A stretch of 47,074 bases of DNA from UBA7477 sp045602925 (GTDB lineage Bacteria > Bacillota > Clostridia > Oscillospirales > Ruminococcaceae). The stretch lies in assembly GCA_045602925.1 (NCBI GenBank), contig JAZSCN010000040.1, positions 1 through 47,074 of the forward strand, read 5' to 3'. The stretch's first letter is position 1; every line of letters starts with the position of its first letter. The position numbers were made by a program, and so were the translations under genes. The notes under the pieces are model-generated. The model was not told where the DNA came from. It saw only the letters and a program-made list of their open reading frames with translations, and did no database searches. Of this stretch, positions 40,903 to 47,074 are shown piece after piece.

Positions 40903-42207
40903 TTAAAGTATGTCAATGTATTCGCCGTTTAAAGCCTTGTTCATACTTCTGACAGCACAGAATTTACCGCACATAGAACAGCTATCCTCATGCTCGGGTG
41001 CCCTGCTGTCACGAATGGCCTTTGCAGTATCAGGGTCAATTGAGCATTCCCACTGTTTTTCCCAATCAAAAGTCCTACGAGCATCTGCCATAGCATCGTC
41101 TTTGTCTCTTGCATGAGGGATTTTCTTTGCAATGTCAGCAGCGTGCGCCGCGATTTTTGAAGCGATAATTCCTTGTTTTACATCCTCTACGTTAGGGAGC
41201 GCTAAGTGTTCTGCAGGTGTTACATAGCAAAGGAACGCTGCACCTGAAGCCGCTGCTATAGCACCACCGATAGCTGATGTAATGTGGTCATAGCCCGGAG
41301 CAATATCCGTTACAATAGGGCCTAGAACGTAGAATGGTGCACCCATGCAGATGGTTTGTTGCAACTTCATATTAGCTTCTATTTGGTCCATTGGCATATG
41401 ACCCGGACCTTCAACCATAACTTGCACATCTCTTTCCCAAGCACGTTTTGTTAGCTCACCAAGACGAACAAGCTCTTCAATCTGGCAAACGTCACTTCCG
41501 TCAGCTAAACATCCGGGGCGACAAGTGTCGCCAAGTGAAATTGTAACATCATATTCACGACAAATTTCTAGAATTTCATCATAGTATTCGTAAAATGGGT
41601 TTTCCTCACCAGTCATACTCATCCAAGCAAATACAAGCGATCCACCACGAGATACTATGTTCATTTTTCTCTTGTGTTTTCTAATTTGTTCAATTGTCTT
41701 TCGAGTTATTCCACAGTGTAGTGTTACAAAGTCAACGCCATCTTGTGCGTGAAGCCTTACAACGTCTATAAAATCCTTTGCAGTAAGTGTAGCAAGGTCA
41801 CGCTGATAGTGTATAACACTGTCATACACAGGTACAGTACCAATCATTGCAGGACATTCTGCAGTAAGCTTTTGACGAAAAGGCTGGGTGTTGCCGTGTG
41901 AGGATAGGTCCATAATAGCTTCGGCACCCATATTAACTGCCGCCATTACCTTTTCCATTTCAATATCGTAATCCTTACAGTCGCGAGAAACTCCTAGATT
42001 TACATTGATTTTTGTACGAAGCATAGAGCCTACACCATTAGGGTATATACATGTGTGAAGCTTGTTTGCACAGATAGCAACCTGTCCGCTAGCAACAAGT
42101 TCGCGGATTTCTTCTTCTGTGCGATATTCCTTCTTAGCAACAGCCTTCATTTCTGGTGTGATGATGCCTTGTCTTGCAGCATCCATTTGTGTAGTGTAAT
42201 TTCTCAT
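40903..42207 (-). CDS. thiC: Phosphomethylpyrimidine synthase ThiC
   Basis: A 434-residue radical SAM enzyme that rearranges 5-aminoimidazole ribotide into HMP phosphate for thiamine. Conserved segments include VEGPGHMP, LGPIVTDIAPGYDHI and the C-terminal CxxCxxxxC cluster motif (SCSMCGKFC). The N-terminus is short as in Firmicutes types. The ATG at 42207 (MRNYTT) follows AAAGGAA. Last gene of the TPP-regulated operon. Confidence 0.97.
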   Translation of the reverse strand: MRNYTTQMDAARQGIITPEMKAVAKKEYRTEEEIRELVASGQVAICANKLHTCIYPNGVGSMLRTKINVNLGVSRDCKDYDIEMEKVMAAVNMGAEAIMDLSSHGNTQPFRQKLTAECPAMIGTVPVYDSVIHYQRDLATLTAKDFIDVVRLHAQDGVDFVTLHCGITRKTIEQIRKHKRKMNIVSRGGSLVFAWMSMTGEENPFYEYYDEILEICREYDVTISLGDTCRPGCLADGSDVCQIEELVRLGELTKRAWERDVQVMVEGPGHMPMDQIEANMKLQQTICMGAPFYVLGPIVTDIAPGYDHITSAIGGAIAAASGAAFLCYVTPAEHLALPNVEDVKQGIIASKIAAHAADIAKKIPHARDKDDAMADARRTFDWEKQWECSIDPDTAKAIRDSRAPEHEDSCSMCGKFCAVRSMNKALNGEYIDIL

Positions 42208-42228
42208 TATATTTTTCCTTTCAAGCAA

Positions 42229-43032
42229 TTATATATTATAGTCAGATTTTAAATCGAAAGTGTGGCACATAGGACCACTACCTTTGCCGAGATCAAGCAT
42301 AGCCGATAATGCTCCGGAAATATAGTTCTTTGCTCTTTCGATTGAAGCTTCCAGCGAATAACCCTTTGCAAGATTTGAAGCTATTGCAGATGAAAGTGTA
42401 CAGCCTGTTCCGTGAGTATTAGGATTGTTAATGCGTCTTCCTCTAAACCATTTGATGCCACTTTTTGTGCATAAAAGGTCGTTTGCATCATTAACAGAAT
42501 GGCCACCCTTGCAAAGGAAAGCACAATCATAAATCTCTGAAAGCTCTATTGCAGCTGCTTCCATTTCCTTGGTAGAAGTAATTTTCCTACCTAACAAAAT
42601 TTCGCATTCAGGGATATTTGGAGTAGCCACAGTAGCAATAGGTAATAGCTTTTCTTTCATTGCTGAAATTGCGCTTTCTTTTGATAATACAGAGCCGCTT
42701 GTTGCAACCATTACAGGGTCAACAACGATATTTCGGGCATCATATTTTTTGAGCTTATCTACAATTACTTCAATAAGAAGTGGGGAGGATACCATACCAA
42801 TTTTAATTGAATTAGGGAATATATCCTTAAAAATCGCTTCAAGTTGTGCTGATAAAAAATCAGGAGTTACCTCGTAAATCTCAGAAACACCGGTCGTGTT
42901 TTGTGCAGTCAATGCCGTAATAGCACTCATTGCATATACACCATTCATAGTCATAGTTTTAATATCTGCTTGAATTCCGGCGCCTCCACTGCAATCACTT
43001 CCTGCAATGGTCAATGCTGTTTTCATAATCAT
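42229..43032 (-). CDS. thiD: Hydroxymethylpyrimidine (phosphate) kinase ThiD
   Basis: A 267-residue ribokinase-fold enzyme that phosphorylates HMP and HMP-P. Motifs: LTIAGSDCSGGAGIQADIK at the start, the DPVMVATSG segment and the anion-hole motif THGTGCTLSSA near residues 208-218. GGAG lies seven bases before ATG at 43032. 21 bp separate it from thiC. Confidence 0.96.
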   Translation of the reverse strand: MIMKTALTIAGSDCSGGAGIQADIKTMTMNGVYAMSAITALTAQNTTGVSEIYEVTPDFLSAQLEAIFKDIFPNSIKIGMVSSPLLIEVIVDKLKKYDARNIVVDPVMVATSGSVLSKESAISAMKEKLLPIATVATPNIPECEILLGRKITSTKEMEAAAIELSEIYDCAFLCKGGHSVNDANDLLCTKSGIKWFRGRRINNPNTHGTGCTLSSAIASNLAKGYSLEASIERAKNYISGALSAMLDLGKGSGPMCHTFDLKSDYNI

Positions 43033-43067
43033 TATAAAGCTCCTTTCTACGTAGCATTGTTTTGTTA

Positions 43068-43100
43068 AGCGACATAAAGTGGTGCCCCCGATATGTCGCT
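43068..43100 (-). promoter_or_regulatory. Intercistronic hairpin between thiE and thiD
   Basis: A perfect 8-bp stem (AGCGACAT/ATGTCGCT) with a 17-base loop and no T run on the minus strand. It may be an RNA processing or stability element in the thi mRNA. Confidence 0.45.
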
Positions 43101-43106
43101 AAGATA

Positions 43107-43745
43107 TTAAGCCTTAAGTTCTTTTGCAATTTTTAAAAGCATCTCGGTTTCTGCCCTAGGATTATCTGCTTTCATAATCGCAGACACAACACAGATTCCT
43201 GCAATTGGAATTCCTCCGAGAATATGAGTATTATTCTTGTTTAAGCCACCTATAGCGTTGACAGGGATAGGAACAGCCTTGCAAATATCTTTGAGAGTTT
43301 CGGTAGTAGTGAGGATAGTTTTTACCTTAGTGGTTGTAGGATATATAGCACCAACACCAAGATAATCTGCTCCCTGCTCATAAGCTTCAACTGCCTGAGG
43401 AACTGTTTTAGTAGTTGCACCGATTATAATATCATTACCTAAAATTTCACGTGCAGTTTTAATTGGCATGTCGCTCTGTCCTAGATGTACACCTTCTGCG
43501 TGCACAGCCATAGCAACGTCAATACGGTCATCAATGATAAGTGGGACATTATAAGCTTCTGTAAGTTTGTGAACCTTTTGGGCAAGAGCAATATATTCCC
43601 TTGTCGTCTTGTCCTTTTCTCTGAGCTGAATAAGTGTCGCACCACCCTTTAGTGCTTCTTCAACACGTCTTAAGAATTCTTCTTCAGTCCAGCCTGTGCT
43701 GTCGGTAATAAAATAAAGAGTTGAATCAAATTCCATAAATAACAT
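43107..43745 (-). CDS. thiE: Thiamine phosphate synthase ThiE
   Basis: A 212-residue TIM-barrel enzyme that joins HMP pyrophosphate to thiazole phosphate. Motifs: GGATLIQLREK (about 34-44), VPLIIDDRIDVA, GVHLGQSD, and DYLGVGAIYPTTTK with the usual phosphate-binding IGGLNKNN. The first ATG is very close to GGAGG (three bases), so MEFDST nine bases later may be the true start. Confidence 0.96.
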   Translation of the reverse strand: MLFMEFDSTLYFITDSTGWTEEEFLRRVEEALKGGATLIQLREKDKTTREYIALAQKVHKLTEAYNVPLIIDDRIDVAMAVHAEGVHLGQSDMPIKTAREILGNDIIIGATTKTVPQAVEAYEQGADYLGVGAIYPTTTKVKTILTTTETLKDICKAVPIPVNAIGGLNKNNTHILGGIPIAGICVVSAIMKADNPRAETEMLLKIAKELKA

Positions 43746-43753
43746 TTCCCTCC

Positions 43754-45007
43754 TTATACATACAAATAATCGTTAAGTACAGGCTGTAAGCCCTCGTTTG
43801 TTATATCTCTATACATCCTATCAAGGCTTCTTGCATCATCTATCTCGAATTGCTCATCGCCCAAAATCGCATCATCTTCTTTGCCGGTGTACTTGCTTTC
43901 GTGGTCGCCAACACCGGTAGAAACTCCTGCTGATACTTTTGTAGCGGCAATCTTCACAATACCGTTTCTGAACTGTGCACTTTCTCTGGAAGAAACAGTA
44001 ATGCCAACATAAGGCAAGAAAATTCTATATGCACAAAGTATCTGACAAAGCTTTGACTCACTCACATCATTAGGATTTATTTTTTCATTGTTTATAATTG
44101 GACGAAGTCTCGGGCAGGACAGTGACATTTCAGCATGAGGGTATTTTCTCTGAAGATAGTATACGTGCAGAGCACTAGCAAGTGCATCCTTTCTAAAATC
44201 AGAAAGCCCTAATAGAGCCGAGAAAGCCACACCTCTCATACCTCCACGAAGTGCACGCTCCTGAGCATTAAACCGATATGGATAAATTCGTTTATGACCG
44301 AGCAAATGCAGCTGTTCGTAACGTGTGCTGTCATAGGTTTCTTGAAATACCGTTACATAATCAGCACCACACTCGTGCAAGTAAGTATATTCATCAGTAT
44401 TTACAGGATAAATTTCAAGACCTACCATACGGAAGTATTTACGAGCCAGCTTGCAGGCTTCTCCTATATAATTTATATCACTTTGACTACGGCTTTCACC
44501 AGTAAGTATAAGGATTTCTTCCATTCCACTATCTGAAATTATCTTCATTTCGTGCTCAATCTGTTCGATGTTTAGCTTCATACGATTTATGTGGTTGTAG
44601 CAGTTAAAGCCACAGTACACACAGTAATTCTCGCAATAGTTAGCTATGTATAACGGTGTAAAAAGATAAACAGTATTTCCAAAATGCTTGCTGGTTTCAA
44701 GTCTTGCACGCTCTGCCATTTTTTCTAAAAACGGCTCAGCAGCAGGGGATAATAAAGCCTTGAAATCTTCAATGGTGCAGGTCGTATGTTCAAGTGCAGA
44801 AAGTACATCTTTTGTAGTATATTCTTGTGGATTATAAGAGTTCATTTGCGTGATTACATTATCGTAAACATCCGATTCTATTATTTCCATACCATCCATA
44901 TATTCCATGTGGTTTGTGCGTGATGAGGGGTCGGATTCAAGCTTGTGCTTTTTTTCGAGTGCCTTTTGTGATAAGAATTCAGAGTCAATATAAAACTGAT
45001 TTTCCAT
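43754..45007 (-). CDS. thiH: 2-iminoacetate synthase ThiH
   Basis: A 417-residue radical SAM enzyme that splits tyrosine to dehydroglycine for thiazole synthesis under anaerobic conditions. The 4Fe-4S motif is Cys125-x3-Cys129-x2-Cys132 in YCENYCVYCGFNC. It is longer than E. coli ThiH by an N-terminal extension of about 40 residues. HydG is related, but the thi operon context favours ThiH. Use of ThiH rather than glycine oxidase ThiO fits an anaerobe. Confidence 0.94.
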   Translation of the reverse strand: MENQFYIDSEFLSQKALEKKHKLESDPSSRTNHMEYMDGMEIIESDVYDNVITQMNSYNPQEYTTKDVLSALEHTTCTIEDFKALLSPAAEPFLEKMAERARLETSKHFGNTVYLFTPLYIANYCENYCVYCGFNCYNHINRMKLNIEQIEHEMKIISDSGMEEILILTGESRSQSDINYIGEACKLARKYFRMVGLEIYPVNTDEYTYLHECGADYVTVFQETYDSTRYEQLHLLGHKRIYPYRFNAQERALRGGMRGVAFSALLGLSDFRKDALASALHVYYLQRKYPHAEMSLSCPRLRPIINNEKINPNDVSESKLCQILCAYRIFLPYVGITVSSRESAQFRNGIVKIAATKVSAGVSTGVGDHESKYTGKEDDAILGDEQFEIDDARSLDRMYRDITNEGLQPVLNDYLYV

Positions 45008-45018
45008 TATAACTCTCC

Positions 45019-45789
45019 TTAATCAAGTAAAAATCCGGTGAGCGGGTCTGATGCACTTGCACCTCTTGTAAGTACGCGGCCGAGTCTGGCAAGGTAAGCT
45101 TGTCTACCTGCCTCAATTGCCTTTTTAAAAGCACTAGCCATCATTGGTAAGTCTCCGGCAGTCGCAAGAGCAGTGTTTGCCATAATTGCAGCAGCACCCA
45201 TTTCCATTGCCTCACAAGCCTGAGATGGTCTTCCGATTCCTGCATCAACTATAATCGGAAGGTCAATTTCATCAATAAGTATTTGTATAAATTCCTTTGT
45301 AGCAAGCCCTTTGTTAGAGCCTATAGGGGAAGCAAGTGGCATAACGCTTGCAGCACCTGCGTTTACAAGGTCTCTTGCAGCGTTAAGGTCAGGATACATA
45401 TAAGGCATAACTACAAAGCCCTCCTTGGCTAGAATTTCAGTAGCCTTGATAGTTTCCTGATTGTCCGGGAGAAGATACTTACTGTCACGCATAATTTCAA
45501 TTTTTACAAAGTTTCCGCAGCCAAGCTCTCTAGCAAGCCTTGCAATACGGACAGCCTCCTCAGCAGTTCTTGCACCACTTGTATTAGGCAGAAGTGTTAC
45601 GCCCTTCGGAATGTAGTCAAGGATACTTTCGCTGTCTTTTGTATTTGCTCGACGTACAGCAAGCGTGATAATTTCAGCACCTGCATCCTTTACAGCAGCC
45701 TCAATGAGCTTCATTGAATACTTACCCGAGCCAAGAATAAATCTGGAATTAAATTCGTGGCCTGCAATTATCAATTTGTCGTTGTTCAT
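45019..45789 (-). CDS. thiG: Thiazole synthase ThiG
   Basis: A 256-residue TIM-barrel enzyme that builds the thiazole ring from deoxyxylulose phosphate, dehydroglycine and ThiS thiocarboxylate. The segments FNSRFILGSGKY at the start, LPNTSGARTAEEAVR, PIIVDAGIGRPS and GAAAIMANTALA are typical, and the Schiff-base lysine lies in NFVKIEI. It lies 11 bp before thiH and 19 bp after thiF. Confidence 0.97.
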   Translation of the reverse strand: MNNDKLIIAGHEFNSRFILGSGKYSMKLIEAAVKDAGAEIITLAVRRANTKDSESILDYIPKGVTLLPNTSGARTAEEAVRIARLARELGCGNFVKIEIMRDSKYLLPDNQETIKATEILAKEGFVVMPYMYPDLNAARDLVNAGAASVMPLASPIGSNKGLATKEFIQILIDEIDLPIIVDAGIGRPSQACEAMEMGAAAIMANTALATAGDLPMMASAFKKAIEAGRQAYLARLGRVLTRGASASDPLTGFLLD

Positions 45790-45808
45790 TATAGTTTCCT
45801 TCTTTCAG

Positions 45809-46444
45809 TTATTGGGAATTAATAATTTGTAAAACAATGTGTGCCTGATGTGCAGCACATACCATTACTCGGCTTGAAACAAGTCCTATGTCGTCGTTAA
45901 CATCGCTGACCTCATCACCACATATATAAAAGTGACTTGTTATTTTTCTGGTTTTAATTAAGTTTGCGTCAGAAAGGCCTGCCATTCCTGATGCAGATAC
46001 CAGGTATTTATCAGGCATTTTTTCTAGGACCTCGTTGACAAGCATAGCTTTTGACTCTGCTACATCAAAAGCCTCACATACAATATCAGCATCCTTTAGT
46101 AGATAGGTGATGTTTTTCTTTGAAAGTTTTTGAGTGCATATTTCAATATCGAGAAAAGGTGCGATTTCCAGCAGATTCTCTTTAAGTGCGTCTGTCTTAA
46201 ACATTCCGAGCTGACAAGCCTTGTATTGCTGGCGATTGAGATTTGATATATCTACCTTGTCAAAATCAATAAGTATAAGTTTTCCGATGCCCACTCTTGC
46301 AAGTGATATGGCTATATTTGAGCCAAGCCCACCAAGACCGCATATACAAACAGCATTCGAAGAGATTTTATTCTGTAGCCCTTTGCCGTGACGTTCTTCT
46401 AGAGCAGAAATCCAAAGTTCTTTTGTAAGTGTAATATTAACCAC
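45809..46444 (-). CDS. thiF: ThiS adenylyltransferase ThiF (short form)
   Basis: A 211-codon E1-like enzyme that adenylates the C-terminal glycine of ThiS. ALEERHG and the nucleotide loop CGLGGLGSNIA (about 33-43) and NLNRQQY motif are intact. It is the short form found in Clostridia. The start is unclear: the reading frame begins after a stop with a GTG at 46444, but the only Shine-Dalgarno GGAGG (46448-46444) overlaps that GTG. An ATT at 46435, eight bases after GGAGG, may be the real start. Confidence 0.9.
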   Translation of the reverse strand: MVNITLTKELWISALEERHGKGLQNKISSNAVCICGLGGLGSNIAISLARVGIGKLILIDFDKVDISNLNRQQYKACQLGMFKTDALKENLLEIAPFLDIEICTQKLSKKNITYLLKDADIVCEAFDVAESKAMLVNEVLEKMPDKYLVSASGMAGLSDANLIKTRKITSHFYICGDEVSDVNDDIGLVSSRVMVCAAHQAHIVLQIINSQ

Positions 46445-46631
46445 CTCCTACAAAGCTAACAACCTCTAACGAGTCACCATCATAGAGAATTGTTGTATCA
46501 TATTGGGCCTTAGGAACAATATCTCCGTTGCGTTCGATAGCGATTCTTTTTGTATCATAGTTAGTCGTTAAAAGATATTCTGTAATAGTTTTTCCTGCAA
46601 TATCAAAAAGTTCGCCGTTGATTTTTATCAT
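46437..46631 (-). CDS. thiS: Sulfur carrier protein ThiS
   Basis: A 64-residue ubiquitin-like carrier that bears the thiocarboxylate used by ThiG. It ends in FVGGG; the mature C-terminus in the family is a Gly-Gly pair, so the last glycine is an extra residue. The ATG at 46631 (MIKING) has AGGAGG seven bases upstream, while the ATG at 46637 is too close. First gene of the operon; its final codons hold the ribosome site for thiF. Confidence 0.92.
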   Translation of the reverse strand: MIKINGELFDIAGKTITEYLLTTNYDTKRIAIERNGDIVPKAQYDTTILYDGDSLEVVSFVGGG

Positions 46632-46645
46632 ACACATACCTCCTA

Positions 46646-46682
46646 AAAAATAAAAAAGAAGCTATCATTTAGATAGCTTCCG
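46646..46682 (-). terminator. Riboswitch-controlled terminator before thiS
   Basis: GAAGCTATC pairs with GATAGCTTC around a five-base loop, followed by six T residues on the minus strand. It is placed as the expression platform of the TPP riboswitch. Confidence 0.88.
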
Positions 46683-46711
46683 TAAAAATCGTATATTCCT
46701 AATAAAACAGG

Positions 46712-46795
46712 CATTCCTACGTTGGCATTATCCAAATCAGGTTATCGGTCGAAAGTTATACTTTCCTCTCAGCCTGTAACACAAGCTCCCGTCTA
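46712..46795 (-). promoter_or_regulatory. TPP riboswitch (THI element)
   Basis: On the minus strand the conserved blocks are present: GGGAGCTTGTG, CAGGCTGAGAGG, then ACCTGATTTGGATAATGCC and ACGTAGGAA. Thiamine pyrophosphate binding would favour the terminator at 46646-46682 and turn off thiS-F-G-H-E-D-C. Confidence 0.96.
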
Positions 46796-46810
46796 TTAAA
46801 TTACAAAATC

Positions 46811-46839
46811 ATTATAGCACATATCTTCTTAGATTGCAA
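46811..46839 (-). promoter_or_regulatory. SigA promoter of the thi operon
   Basis: Minus-strand TTGCAA (46839-46834), 17-bp spacer, TATAAT (46816-46811). Confidence 0.85.
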
Positions 46840-46963
46840 GTAGTATATTAGTTAAACTCGGTATAAATTAATTTGAACGATAAAACCAGCATTAACAAAA
46901 AATTAATAATATTGTTTGCAACCAAACGTCACATTTCCGACTCTTATATAGTAAAAGCTGCCA

Positions 46964-46993
46964 TTCGTGCCAAATACCGTCCGTTCGTGCCAA
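46964..46993. repeat. Direct repeat TTCGTGCCAA, 20-bp spacing
   Basis: Identical 10-bp copies at 46964-46973 and 46984-46993, two helical turns apart, ending four bases before a -35 box. It looks like an activator site. Confidence 0.55.
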
Positions 46994-46997
46994 TTGC

Positions 46998-47026
46998 TTG
47001 ACTTTTATGTAGCTTTGTGCTGTAAT
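46998..47026 (+). promoter_or_regulatory. Promoter for a gene beyond the right edge
   Basis: TTGACT (46998-47003), 17-bp spacer, TGTAAT (47021-47026). No coding region begins before the window ends; the interval 46840-46960 is AT-rich and shows no gene. Confidence 0.6.
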
Positions 47027-47074
47027 GGTTATAGAGATTAAATTGTAGTAAACTAATGTGAAGCTTTAAGGCTA

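Overview
The window (about 40% GC by eye) looks like chromosomal DNA of a spore-forming, low-GC Gram-positive bacterium of the class Clostridia, most likely an Oscillospiraceae/Ruminococcaceae-type gut anaerobe. The evidence is the sporulation genes (cwlD, spoVT, spoIIAA-spoIIAB-sigF), the T-box and TPP-riboswitch leaders, an L27 protein with the Firmicutes N-terminal extension next to its protease Prp, and strong SigA promoters with 17-bp spacers and GGAGG ribosome binding sites. The species assignment is inference.

Left part (1-9.8 kb): the 3' end of an rRNA operon (23S tail, 5S, tRNA-Lys, tRNA-Glu, tRNA-Ile2/Met), then cwlD-radA, an L21-leader-controlled rplU-prp-rpmA operon, obg-mrnC-yebC, and on the minus strand ylxM-ffh-rpsP-khpA followed by a split TauE/SafE-type permease pair. 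Middle part (9.9-25.4 kb): an aldo/keto reductase with nadA, a histidine phosphatase, a 1280-residue secreted GH25 lysozyme with nested repeat domains, spoVT, the spoIIA operon running tail-to-tail into folC (with uvrC), a metallophosphoesterase, and ispF with an unusual chorismate mutase-IspD fusion, divergent from an esterase gene.

Accessory stretch (25.4-37.6 kb): a zinc-ribbon membrane protein, a tRNA-Arg followed by a small cassette of immunity-like genes and a gene fragment, the T-box-controlled asnS-asnA operon, a PadR/membrane-protein pair with a palindromic operator, a second metallophosphoesterase, the purine salvage pair hpt-azgA, an IS1341-type TnpB element with a predicted omega RNA, a Cys-rich protein with a DUF5714 protein, and a tRNA-Trp whose 3' end plus terminator is duplicated as a perfect 56-bp repeat around a GC-rich insert.

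Right part (37.6-47 kb): glyA, a small orphan gene, rarA, and a complete minus-strand thiamine operon thiS-F-G-H-E-D-C behind a TPP riboswitch and intrinsic terminator. These genes supply ThiS sulfur transfer and thiazole formation (ThiS, F, G, H), pyrimidine formation and phosphorylation (ThiC, ThiD) and coupling (ThiE). The last 230 bases hold a plus-strand promoter with a 20-bp-spaced direct repeat for a gene outside the window.

No CRISPR array, prophage or obvious defence island is visible. The least ordinary items are the chorismate mutase-IspD fusion, the tRNA-Trp repeat scar, the tRNA-Arg immunity-like cassette, the zinc-finger-less TnpB, and the thiS/thiF junction where the ThiS glycine tail encodes the Shine-Dalgarno sequence of thiF.
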